NCBI RefSeq assembly: GCF_052324685.1 | Contig: NC_135225.1 | Coordinates: 11,298,003-11,362,002, forward strand | Reading direction: 5' to 3' | Length of the DNA: 64,000 bases | Source: Brachyhypopomus gauderio | Taxonomy: Eukaryota > Chordata > Actinopteri > Gymnotiformes > Hypopomidae | Shown here: positions 10,391-22,879 of the stretch, piece by piece | Numbering within the stretch: the stretch's first letter is position 1 | Layout of the letters: each line of letters starts with the position of its first letter | Translations under genes and position numbers: made by a program | The notes under the pieces: model-generated | The model's database searches: none | What the model was told of the DNA's origin: nothing | The model's input: only the letters and a program-made list of their open reading frames with translations

Positions 10391-13300
10391 ATGAGGAAGA
10401 GGCAGCAGGCGCACATAGAAGGCCCCCCACAGGCCCCGGGCCCCCCGAGACTCAACACCTGCTGCCTGTGCTGGTGCGGATGCTGCAAATGCCTCTGGTA
10501 CGTCAGCTCCTTCCCCAGACCTGTGGGAGAAGTGGGAGAAAGTGTAGATCACACATGGATCTAGGGTACATGTGACAACATCTGCGACTTGTAGGCTGAT
10601 AGGTTTCAGTGTTCTTTCAGATGTGATCTTCACAAATCCTAGATGTGATGAAGAAAAATGCTAATAAGATAAAAGCTTTGTGATGTTCACTGACATGGAC
10701 ATTTCATTCATTGTTTTGCCATTACTTATTTTTTTTAAAACAAAAGAAGATTTTGCATATGTTAGAAACAGCAAACACAAACAGGCGATATCTGCTCGTC
10801 TGCTCTAAAGATGATTTCCTGGCCCAGTTTGACAGCTTGTACCATCACAGGCCAGTATGCTTTACAAAGGACAGAAACAATGTTTTATGAGCCAGAACGT
10901 AAGGTTGGCTATATCCCAACTTAAAGGTTAAACATTAGGGTTTAGGCTACGCTTACACTGTTGAGACAAAATGTGAATGTTTAGACAAGAAAAGCTTTCT
11001 TGTATTAGCAAATTGAAAAATGTTCCTAGTTCATTCCAGTGATTTTTAAAACATTTATTTCTTAAATAAGCATTTGCCCACAGATTTCTTTTTACTTGTA
11101 AACTGAATATAACATTTGTGGCCTTATGTTTAACTAGCAATGCACTAGCTTTTGGAGATTGTTAAGAATGGAAAATGATCATTGTTATTTGATATCTCCT
11201 CTCATCCTAAATATGCAGTTTGTTATTACATAAGGAAATGTTGTTCAGAATCAAATGTCTTCCATTCATTCAAATGAAAGAATAAAACAAAGAGAGACTT
11301 ATGCTGCAAAATACTTTACGGTTTAAAACAAATATCTGATATCCATCAAAGGAAAAGGCATGTATCCTTACACACTTTGAATGTTACAGTAAAGAGCACA
11401 ACTCCAACATCCTGACACAATCCTGTTCACACCTCTGAGATCCCCAAACGTCACCCCTTGGATGAACACTTTGGGTTTTGTCCAAGCAACAGTGTAATCA
11501 CCCTAATGTCTTGGTCACTTTCTCTGTATAAGCAAGCCACACTCCATCACCTGCAGAGCTCACAAACCACTGCCAAAGCTCTGCATATAGCTTTACAGTT
11601 TTGTCACATCTATAAAAGAAGATGCTTGTCACACTCCACTATCACAACAGGTTTAATCATCTTAACTCAGCTGTCCTTCTTAAATGGTCTAATCCACAAC
11701 CACACCCATTGTTTAAATGTGTCTCGCTGTTACTCTTATTAAGTAAATGTTTAAGGGAATTTCTGATATATGTGGAAAAGGCCTGTAAAAGGCCCATGTG
11801 CACTTTAAAGCAGAGTCAGCCGTCATATCAACATTGGAGTAGCCACAGTTGAGCTTGCAGGGACAACTATTAATAACTCCCAAATTACACGAAATAAAGG
11901 CAACATTGAGATGAGAGGATGAACCCGTGTTTGTAAAGACGAATTTCCACAGTCATTAGTCGCTGTTTATCTGCTCCGCAACCCGGTATTTCTGTCCCCA
12001 TGTCACATGCAAAACAGCTGCATGGACCCCTTTATATATTTAGAGTTGTCTCAGCATGTGTGAACCTTGTGGCTAGCAAGCACAATTATACTCGCACAAT
12101 AGAGACTTTGAGATTCAGAAGGGCTCTATGGTTGTATATGTATCCAGAATAGAAATGTAGCATTGGAAATGTTATGAAGGTCTTTAGGAATTAGCGAACC
12201 AGTGTGTAAGGTTACCTCATACAGTACATGAGTTTTTTTTTTCACCATAAGAGAATGCAGGATTGATAGGTGCAGAGAGTTCTTAGCATATTTCTGTCTA
12301 GTTTGGGGAGTTTTGGTGTTTTGTTTAGTTATAAGGAAAAAAATCTTGATAAGGATAAAAGGAAGCCATGAACCCTGCTGACCTTGTTTCAAAGTCTCTG
12401 ACAGAACCAGAAATTCATCTCAGCTCTCTGGCCATTAGTAAACTTGTCCGTTTCCTCATTCTGCCACCGTAATGATTTACTCCTCAAACAACCACCTTTT
12501 TATGGAAATGGAGTGGCATGGATCTTTGTCAAGCCAGTGGCTTTGTTTTATAATGAGATAAAGGTTATCCTCTTTGTACATGCTTCATTCATAGCAAGTC
12601 AACTGCGTGAACATCTGGATACAAATGGCCCATACTGTCTGAGAGTCAAAAGTGAAATGGTAATGAATTATTTTTAAAAGGCTGCTCTACGAAATCACTC
12701 CAGGGCTTCTGGGAGAAGTATTCAACGAACGGTCATGAGAGTCACATTCTTTTCAGTTTGGTGGTGCATGCAAGCAACTCAATCATAACCTTTAATTACA
12801 TGGGACATGCCCGGTGTTTTACCTGATAATATGGCATTAATGACCGAAATAATAGAATATCTACGGTACACGCACAGATTTTTTTGTTCCCAAATAACTT
12901 TGGGTGACAGCATCCTGGTTGTTGACATGCCTTTATTTGGTTTAAAACATCCATGTTTTTTTTCATGGAATAAATCTTTATCCCTAAGGTCCCTCTTGTC
13001 CTGTCTGGGTTATGTTAGCCTGGTGTTCTGCTTTTACTTGATTCTCTGACCTTTGACCAAACTATACCAATACACCCCCCCCCCCCCCCCCCCCCTCGGC
13101 CTCTTGTAGGAATGAAGAGAGGAGGGAGCGCCCAGACCAGCAAACGTGTACAAAAATGGACAGCATAGAAGCAGCAGAGGAACAGTGAGTAATGGGCGTT
13201 TGCTCTGCATTTCCTGTGTTTAACCCTTTATCTCCCACCAAATTAGAGCTGTTTGAGACCTGCCACCATAAACGTTTGTTAGTCACTCACTAACCTATTA

Positions 13301-16170
13301 TCATTGGTCCATTTCTGAGCACCAGACCGCTTGGTGGTAGAGTACTTAAAGCCAATACCAAGTTAACAAATCATAACCTTAAAATGGATCTGTCAGCTGC
13401 TGTTTGGAGTGATGAATGGCTTCCATCTTTTCGTATGATTGGTATTTTGGCCTTGTATTGAAGAATCTAGTTATTATTGCACATTAGAACCCACCAGAAT
13501 AATGAGTTGTGCATGTTGTGCAAAAGACATTTACATTTTCAGATGTTCATCTGTGAGACTTCTGATGATCCTTAATGTCATCTGAGTTTATTGACATAAT
13601 GATATATTGGTCCTGTCCTACTCTCAGCCTAGTGAAGTGTAAAAACCACAGCAAAAAAATTGTCAGCATCTTAAACTTGGACCACTCCAACAACCACAAC
13701 ACTCTGTTATGTCAGTGTTACTGCTGTGCTGAGAATGGTCCACTGCTCAGCAGTGGTCCTGTGGCCAGAAAACCACCAGTAATGTGCTGAGTAAGTGGTG
13801 GATAACAGAATGTCAGCAGATGGACTATACTTTTTACATTTAAAAAATGTAATTCTAAGATTAGCATAGCCAATAAAGTGTCAAGCGAGGTGCAGATGCA
13901 AGGAGGGTGTTTCTAATGACATATAAGATAAGTGTATAGTCATTTTTTTTATCTAGGCTTGCGTGTTAAGGCCTCATTTATTATGGAAGTCAATGAGAAC
14001 ATTTAAAGTTTTCGTCCCCGTTCTTTGTGCTCCCATCACGGGCGGAAGGCTTCCATCACTGGATGAAGTTGTAGCCTGGACACGAAGCTTCGAGTTGATG
14101 ATGCGCTCCACAGAAGGCAGGGACATTTTCAGGGAGTTTTTGCGGTCGGAGTACAGCGAGGAGAACCTGTTGTTCTGGATTGCCTGTGAAGAGCTGAAGA
14201 AGGAGACCAACCCGTCTGCTGTAGAAGAGAAAGCTAGGATAATTTATGAGGATTATGTCTCTATCCTGTCACCAAAAGAGGTGAGAATCAAAAACATGAC
14301 TTCCGTCTTCATATTTTGTTCTTCTGTCTCTTGGTTTGTGATACAGGACAAGTATGTGACAGATGAGGGTACCACATGGCCAGATGTTGGTTTAGCTCTG
14401 TACTGCAATACATTAGATTTGAACCACATCCATCTTCAGTTCCTGGTGCTTTCAAGAGCTTGTTTTCCTTTGTCTGGACTTCGGTAACATATATGCATAC
14501 TCATACTCATACCAAGGGCAGTTTATTTACTTGGCCACTAAAGAACAATTTAGCCTGCTTGCCCTGAATATCTATAATCACTTTAGTGATATTCAAAACT
14601 GAGTCACATCATATTACTTCGAAGACACATGTCCTAAAAATATAACTCTAGAAAACGGGGGACACAAGAACACTGTAGATTTGTGTTGTGATTGGTCATC
14701 TACTACCAGTTTCCACAGGAAGTCTGTAATGTCTGACTGATTTGCATGAAATAAAGAAATGTCTGTATAAATTACAAAGATGGGAGTTCGTACTGAATTT
14801 ACACGTTGTCATAATGGTTAGAAGGTTCCACACGTAAAGTGAAATCCCATTTTTGTTTTGGATATTGTGAAGTAAGATAGAGTGGATCAGCTTAATAAAG
14901 TGATTGGGTCTGTGTAAGCTGGGCTTCAGAATGAGTTGTGGTGTCAGTTGCGGGTTTGGAGGAGGTACCTATTCTGGCTCTTTCAGTGTGCCAGAAAAAG
15001 TATTTTATGAATGTCTTTTGAAAACTGGAGTAAAGTTTATATGACAGACTTTGTTACTGGTTACAGACACTAAAGCTCTGGTAATAATTACTGTAGCTCA
15101 CCTCCCCATGTAAAACAAATTGCACCCGTAATGGTTCTTTAATGTCTAGAAGCTGTTATTTCCAAACTACCACAGCTTTCATAGCCTTAACACAGCTCTG
15201 TGGCAGTGTACTGCAACATGACTCAAACCCTTTGTGTAATTAAACCTCTCAAATGGTCACTGGTCTCAGGAGTGGTGGTCTGGCTGTCACAATGTGAACA
15301 TGGTGATAAACTGTATCTGAGCATTCAGTCCTAACGTAAATAGTGGTCTTCAATCCGAGTGGCACGGTTCAGGTCACTGCCTTGCACAAATGTTGAAGCG
15401 CTGTTGAAAGAGAACAGTGAAAATTCTTCTGTTTGTGTTCTTGAGTCTTTCCAGTGTTTTGCACCCTGTGGTAAAACCTGTGATTTTAATTAGTTTTTGA
15501 TGTATCTGCCTACATTAATAATTAATAAGCATGCTTTGGACCTATGCATTTTTGCTTGCATGTACAGAATAGTTGATTTTGATATATGTAAAGATGCAAA
15601 TACCGCAGCTGGAAGCTCCAGCTTTTTCAAAGTCAGGCTTCACATGAAGTGTTAAAACTTACAGCTTGACAACAATCATCTATCACTGGTCCAGTGATAC
15701 TGGCTCACTAAAATAGGAGGATTAGGTACGAGAAGACTTTTAATACCTGCATTGTTCATCCTATATGGACCCTCTGCTGTTTCTGATTTAGTTCACAGTC
15801 CAGTATGGTATAGACTACAGAGGCTTAAATAACAACAAAAAAATTAAATTCTCACTGTCGTATATGAGTGTAATCGTGCTGAATTCCCGTTTTGCGTTTC
15901 AGCATATAAACCAGCGGTGTGAGTCGGCGTATGACTGGCCGCTGTTCATGCTGTGTTTCGTTGTGCTCCCACTGCTTCCTGCAGGTGAGTTTGGATTCGC
16001 GGGTGAGGGAGAGCATCAACCGCAGTCTGACGGAGCCCAGCTGTCTGATGTACGAGGAGGCCCAGCTTCAGATCTACACCCTCATGCACAGAGACTCCTT
16101 CCCTCGCTTCCTCAACTCATCCGTTTACAGGGACCTCCTGGAAAAAAAGAGATCCTGCTTAGAGACCTAG
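10391..16170 (+). CDS. RZ-subfamily regulator of G-protein signalling (RGS17/RGS20-like), 4 coding exons, 199 aa
   Basis: Coding exons are 10391-10497, 13110-13184, 14049-14280 and 15985-16170 (stop TAG). All junctions are GT-AG with phases 2, 2 and 0. The product should be a GTPase-activating protein for Gi/Gz-family alpha subunits at membranes. Residues 1-6 are MRKRQQ as in RGS17. Residues 24-34 form a cysteine string, the palmitoylation region of this subfamily. The RGS domain spans about 64-190 and includes REFLRSEYSEENLLFW, EEKARIIYEDY, SILSPKE, VSLDSRVRE and QLQIYTLMHRDSFPRFLNS. Length fits the family (210-217 aa in human RGS17/19). The N-terminus and MYEEAQ/SFPRFLNS favour RGS17, while EELKKE, EPS and VYRDLL recall RGS20, so the orthologue is left open. 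The acceptor ahead of the ATG exon implies an untranslated 5' exon. AATAAA signals occur downstream, for example at 17388. Confidence 0.88.
10498..13109. other. RGS intron 1 (between coding exons 1 and 2)
   Basis: The intron begins GTACGT and ends CTCTTGTAG. I find no nested gene. The polypyrimidine region of its acceptor includes a 21-base C homopolymer (13075-13095). Confidence 0.75.
13075..13095. repeat. C homopolymer within a splice acceptor tract
   Basis: Twenty-one consecutive C bases end 14 bases before the acceptor AG (13108-13109) of RGS coding exon 2. Confidence 0.9.
13575..13830. repeat. Degraded interspersed repeat in RGS intron 2
   Basis: Text such as TCAGTGTTACTGCTGTGCTG, AGAATGGTCCAC and AGATGGACTATA matches, in order, a repeat I recall from catfish and characin genomes. 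It is diverged and has no visible termini. It is the main hint that the host is an otophysan fish. Confidence 0.4.
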
Positions 16171-16444
16171 GGTTCCAGCCACGAACCTGGAGACCAAAGC
16201 TCCTTTGAGGTGCCACTATTGAGAGGTGTGGGGTTTATTTTTTTTTGTTGTTTTCCTTCTTCATAGAGTGAGTAGTTAAGCAATTCTGATCATTCAATAG
16301 TGACCCTGAAGTTCACTTCCTGTTTAAGTGCCAACATGAGCTGCTCAGGCAACTGTGACAAAGAGAATTGTGTAAGGAAAACTGTAGGAGTCCTGCTCCT
16401 GGGCCTTCCCTCCTGTTTGCTCCATTCTGTCTCTCTACTGTCTT

Positions 16445-16483
<39 letters not shown>

Positions 16484-16523
16484 CTGTCTCTTTCTCTCAC
16501 ACACACACTGTCTCTCACTCTGC

Positions 16524-16560
<37 letters not shown>

Positions 16561-16680
16561 ATTCTGTCTCTTTCTCTCACACACACACACTGTCTCTCAC
16601 TCTGCCTCTTTCTCTCTCTCTCTCTCTCTCTCTCATTCTGTCTCTTTCTCTCTCACACACACACACTGTCTCTCACTCTG

Positions 16681-16725
<45 letters not shown>

Positions 16726-16767
16726 CTGTCTCTTTCTCTCACACACACACACTGTCTCTCACTCTGC

Positions 16768-16799
<32 letters not shown>

Positions 16800-16850
16800 G
16801 TGTGCCTGTGCTGCTCCTCCTTGTTTTCGCCTCATGTCTGAGGTCAGATA
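16171..16850 (+). other. Probable proximal 3' UTR of the RGS gene
   Basis: Sequence downstream of the stop contains the long compound pyrimidine repeat. Plus-strand AATAAA signals occur only further on (17388-17393, and 18413). If the transcript reaches them, the repeat is transcribed as a CU-rich RNA. The true end is unknown. Confidence 0.4.
16441..16800. repeat. Compound CT/CA higher-order satellite
   Basis: A unit of roughly 75-95 bp repeats four times. Each copy has a (CT)n block, ATTCTGTCTCTTTCTCTC, a short (CA)n, and TGTCTCTCACTCTGCCTC. Copies differ mainly in the lengths of the dinucleotide blocks. This is a minisatellite built from microsatellites. Reading frames across it are artefacts. 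Confidence 0.9.
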
Positions 16851-19800
16851 AATGGAGATGAAGGATGTTTTGGATTTTAATGACTGAATAAGAGTTTGCC
16901 GTTACATGAGATAACATCAGACTTCGCAACATACAGCGTTATGGAATTTATTCTCCCTTAACATTTGAATCCTGGGCAGAATTAGAACGGTTGTTACGTA
17001 AGAAATGTATTTTATGCTGTTGTAGGCAGAGGGCCTTCAAATCTTTTATAAGGGAAATTGACTTTTTCCAATTGTAATTTTTGTTTCTTCTTCTTCTAAG
17101 TATTAAGCTGTCGTGCATCCAATCTTTGGTCTTCACAGCTCTCTCACTGGCGAAGGTAAGGGCTAGTGTTGGGGTTGGGCAGCTAAATGAATCGTGAACA
17201 GTGCTTTCCTCTGCAAAAATCCCTCCGCCTTCATGCTGAGTAAGGACACGGTAGCTGCTGATATTGACCAACAGCCAGAGGCACCTGTGCAGGTGTCATC
17301 CCATGCCCCGCCCATCCAGCCCTCAGTGAGAGAGGCCAGCTGCTCTGTGGCATTGGTTGTATTTCTGGATTAAGAGTTTTCCTTGAAAATAAATCAACTA
17401 CATCTCAGAGGTACTTGAGAGAATTAGAACTGTCATTTACATTGGAATGCCTTTTTTTAAGAGAGAAAAAAGAAGTTTGTGGACACTGCTTAGTTTTTGG
17501 AGGCACCCCTTTATTTCAAATTACGGCCTACGACGTTGTTTTGTTCAGGCACTGTACAATGACACATTTTCCCCAGACGTGACATCACAAGACGTGCCGC
17601 TGTTTGGTGTAAAACTTTATTGTGAGCTTGTGTTGGTGGCTTGCTGATAGTTTACTGATGTTCCACAGGAACGTTTAGAATGAAGCTCTTGAAGCTGTTT
17701 GAGCTCACAGGTTCCTGATGAAAGGGTTGAAAGACAATGACTCTCAAGTCCACTTTGTGTTAGCAGTGCTTTAAAGAGGGTGCCAGGTAAAATACAGTTC
17801 AATTCTTGCTAGCATGCATTTATGTGTTTGTGTACTGAAACACAATACAATACACAATCTGAATAAGATATGAACCACTATGGGTGAACATTTCTTAAAG
17901 TGGTTTAGTTATGTTTAGAGTGGTGTCTGAAATAGACATTTTCAGCTCACTTTTCTTAGATGCAAACTTGAATCTCTTGCTGTGGACTTGTTTTCCTGTT
18001 ACGCTGGCCAGTGCATGATAAACCATTATGTAAATGACTGATTGTTATATCCACATTCTCGTCTCTTAGTTCAATAACTCGTATGTGATTGACATTGATT
18101 TTTTCTCTGTCTGGTCACTATTCCTCAGTAAGAGCTTAGATGTGTTTGCTAATGAATGAACCTATTTTCAGTGGTCAGATTCTTTCTCTGCTATTGAAAG
18201 GCTATTCAAGTGCCATTCACTAAATGTATGATGTTGTATTTCCTACAGTTATGCCCTTTCTCAATCCACTGGCATTGCACAGATGCCTTTTTAAAAACAC
18301 TGGTTTTGTAGGTTTACACATCAGCATCAGTCAATACAAAGACAGAGCTATATTACCCAGCATTCCTTTACACGTCTTACTGAAACACAACTTGCATGTA
18401 TTTCCTGTATTTGAATAAAATAGGTTTTTTGGCCTTCTTTTTTTTAAAAAGATGAACAATGGAAAGTTGGCTGAACAGACAGGGCTCACCATAACAAGGG
18501 AAATATACACTTAAGAATCTCGCAGAATTTTTTTTTCTAGTATTCATTTATATAAAAAAATGCCACTTTGCTTGAAGGGGATGTGCATCGGCTTTGCTTA
18601 CCTGTCTTAGGTTGGCACAAGTGATGTGGCCACGGCTTTGGCTTTCTACATACCAGTGAATGTGGAGTTTTAATAAGTATTTCAATCCACAACAGTGCCA
18701 GCCCAAACTCAACATGCATTTACGTCACCCTCCTGCCCACAAGAACGGCCTGAGCCACCAGCCCGGTTCCATGACATATCAGCGATGCCGTCTGTCTCAC
18801 CTGAACACGTGGCTGAGGTTAGAGCATGTTCACCCAAAGGTTCTTCTTACTTCACTTTTAATATCGTTCATCGTGTCTTTCCTCTCATGTCTTTCCTGTC
18901 ATGTTTTCTGAATGCTGTGATTTGTAGAGCAGTCATGGTGCAGGTGAACTGAGGTCATGTTGGGTATGTGCGCGGTGTGATGACTGGGGTAGATCGCAGA
19001 GCTGGAGGTGATGGGTTTGATGTTTCGGACGTTTCACAGCAAATGCTTTTAATGTTGATCGAGGAGTGCAGCAGATGTTGGCTCTGTTTAGGTTGCTGAT
19101 TTCAAGCAAAATAAGTGAAAATTTAATTCATTCATTGCATTTTTTTCTGAGATTTATGATGTCGGAACTTAGTTGGCAATTTTTGTTGGTCATATAAGTT
19201 TTTGCCTGCTTTATATTTTACCTTCGCTAACCTTACATTATTAAATCTAAATCAGATTCTAAGGATATACTGAGAGTATCACCTCAAAACACAAAGAACT
19301 GGCAACAGTTACGACCTGTCACCTATGGAATTGTTTTGTGATGTCATGGAGTAATTCATATGTTGGCATAATTGTATCCTGCCATGAGAGATGAAGAATA
19401 TTTGCTTGAAAGTTGTCTAAGGGTAGAGCCAGCTATCACCTGAAAGTCGCACAACTTGGTATTGTTTGAAATTCTTTGTTTGTCTTGAGGATTTTGTTTT
19501 TGTTTGTTTGTTTGTTTCCTACTGAAGGCTCCTTGGTTTAAAAAAAATGCAAAATGCTGATCTGTGATCAGAGGATCATTTTCCTCACTGAAATCTCTGA
19601 AGGATTTCATTGATTTTCCTCTACCTCTCATGTTAGTCGTTTTTTGCATCTAGTTTTCAATGTTAAATTTGTTTATTTTGATCTACTTGAAGCCTAACAC
19701 TGTAAATGAGACGTGCGCAGGTATACTGAGGTTTTGACGAAGAGTAGCTCTTATTTGTTGAATTTTACTCAGCATAATTAGATAAAGATTCAGGAAACAC

Positions 19801-22800
19801 ACTGTTTAAGGGCTAATCTCATTTTGCCTATGCAAACATGTTAATTGTCAGATTGGGAGAGTCAATGGTTGAAAGATGTTTTTCATGATGTTGGAACATG
19901 GTTTACATTACTCTAATATTCTTCAGTCTAGGTCAGAGATTGTTTTGCTTATATATATATATATATATATATCACAAAAATAGTATGCTTTCTTGATTAA
20001 AAAAAGATAATTAACACTAAAATACATTTGTATTGTGTCAAATGAAATGTGGTGTTTGCCATCTTGTTAGGTTGGGATTTTGTCTGTATAAAATGCACAC
20101 AGTGAAAGTATAAGTGAATCGTTATTGGATTGAAGTATGCTGGGTTCTGTATCACAAAGGAAAGGCTGGAATTTGGTAGTGGAGGGTGTCATGAATGCCA
20201 TACATCAAAATCACATGATTCAAAGGTAGAAAAAATTATCAGAGTGTAGTAAGTGTCGTTTTTGTTTTTGAAGGTGCTTCAGTCTTTTTGAGATTGGTTG
20301 AAGGGCTATTTGGGCACTTTGAACATGCTTTTCAAGAACAAGAATATCTACCTCTGTTTCTTTTATCATTCATTCCATCTTGTTTAAAGAGGGAATATTC
20401 ATGGTAGGTGCACATCCTGATGCTTTTCTCCTAACATTTCATCAGTGCCACTGAACACTGACATTTTTAAGGTTGGCAGGTGACATCTACTTTGAGAAAC
20501 AATGGCAATTAAAATATAATAATAATAAAATATTTGTTGCCCTTTACACATCATGTCTAAAGCATTTAAATGAGTTTACCGTACCTAAAAGTATGCCCTG
20601 AGATTCACTGGAGCAAAATTTTAGATTTGAAATTGCAGTTATTGTTTGTTTCTGATGCCTGTTTTAGTGCTATTCTTGCTGTAGAAGTTCTGAGGTGCTC
20701 CCAGCCATTTTTATAGTTTCATCGATACACTCTTCATGTGCTGAACCAGAGGGTCAACCTTATTTGTTCAAGAGAAATATACTTTATGGTGTAGTTCCTA
20801 TGGCAAGAGCCCATTCCACCATCAAAGCACAACGGTAGAGACAATATTGACCCAACCTGGCACCTTTTATATGAACATTCTGATGTGCTTCGTGCCTCAA
20901 ATTTTGCTGCAGGTAGGATAGGGCATCGAACATTTGGGACTGTTCTTCAGAAATACTTGTGCATTAACGGAGCACTTATTAGATATATGTACATACCACT
21001 GTTTGCCACTTCCTTGAGAACTTTTGTGCTACCTTGTGGTCAGCATTCATAAGCACTGATGCTGAGATCCAAGATTGTCACAGTACAGCATTCAGTTTTT
21101 GGTATTTTTATGAGTGGGTATATAGAAATATTTATTATTAAAGCTGTTAATGTAGAACCTTAAGTTTTTTACCTAAACACATTCCCAGAAAGTTTTGTTT
21201 CTTACTTAGTTATATTCAACTTTTAAGATTCATGTATGCCAAACAATTTGTTCCTTTTGAAGAATTGTACAGTTGTTTTCAGTGGTATACAGAAATATTG
21301 ACCTATCATCTGTTTTGCTGACTTTGTCCTCATGTTATAATAACTCGGCCAGTGCCATGGGTTCAGCACTTTCTTTTTTCTTTTTTTTATTGACAAAAAT
21401 TGATGAGTCATTGGTGAAGTCTTTGCCCGCAGCAAGGTGATAAAGTGAGAAACACTTTATAGTGTCCATAAAGAAGCCAGGAAGACTCGAGCTGTAGCCG
21501 CGTCCTTCAAATTTGTGTTGTGTGCAGGATCATAAGAGAGTGCACACCCAAAAACAGAAGCACACACTTGGGCTGCTTGACTTGAACGGCTGTTTCTTAA
21601 CGACCGTGATCATTCTGTTACTTCAAGGGATGGATTTAATAGCATATAAGCACACAGCAGGTGTGATCTGTCACTTTAGCAGTCAATACTGCTAGGTTAA
21701 ACTAGAAAACTAGAAAACTTTGTCTATTTAAAGTTTCTTGAGAATCAAAATGTTTGCATGTACATATTTGAAATTATTTTGCTTGGATAGTCAGGAAGAT
21801 TATACTGATGCTAGACTGAAATGTCTTATTTAGCAAACATTTTTTGTTCTGTTTTGGGAGGATATTTTTGGAGATATATGTTAGATATACCATTTCCACA
21901 GAAACTGTTTCTTGAAGGGGGTCTTTGTTGTTACTGATGTTTTTCCCACAGATACACAGACCCAAAATACACAGGCTTGAAGTGGTCATCCAAAGAGCTT
22001 ATCAGCAGCATGCTCTAGAGAGATGACTGTGGGAAATGACTGTGGCATCTGGAAATATCAGAGTGCCAGGACCTATTCATGTTAAATAATGGTTTTCATT
22101 ATAGCCATCCTCAAGTGCCTTTACATGTAGACGTTAATGTTTGATTTTTCATGCACTAAAATTAGGTGCCATGGTCAAAAGGGTTTTTCAAGTTAGTACA
22201 CTTTGTGATTAAATAAGAGCATCACAGCAGACTAGCAGTCAGGCCTCTAAAAGATATGTTCATTCACCATGATAAGTAGTACCGTTATGCATTTCAGCCC
22301 AAAATTCCAAAGTATGAGCACACACCTGAAATGGAGTTTCAGTGCTCTGTACTATTTTTTTCCATTCTATTTATTGTGATCAATTTAGTACAAAGCACCA
22401 TAACCGTTGCAACTTTTAGTATATTTCTTATGTATTTATGAAAGATTATTAATTTAACATACTCTTTGAGCCAGTTGTCAACACGTTGATATATTTGAAA
22501 ATGAGACAAGGATATATTTCAAAATGAATGCATAAACAAACCATTTATTTGAAAACAGTTTAATAAAACATGTGTTTTTGCCTCTATAGATATGTTTTTC
22601 AAATTTGGCATAATTGTTTTTGTTCAAACTATAAAAATAACTAAAGTACACAAAAGAACATATGGCCATTTCAGCTACTAGGTACAAGTTTGGGCTGAAA
22701 TAAAGTAGGCTACAGTATCACTTATAAAGCCACAGTCAGGAGTCGCAGAAGAATGTAACAAATGCTTTTTTCAAAACATTGATTGTGACACATTGCATTC

Positions 22801-22879
22801 TAAAAGCCTACAGATGGAACCCTAAATGGAGAGAACTGCATGTAAATGCTGTAAATAGCTGTGAATTCTGAATTTAGAA
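16851..22879. other. Intergenic / distal 3' region, nothing recognised
   Basis: About 6 kb of AT-rich sequence has only short chance frames. A (TA)n run lies at 19951-19972 and small A/T-rich tracts occur. I see no coding exon with family resemblance and no RNA gene. Confidence 0.55.
19951..19972. repeat. (TA)n microsatellite
   Basis: Eleven TA dinucleotides in intergenic sequence. Confidence 0.85.
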
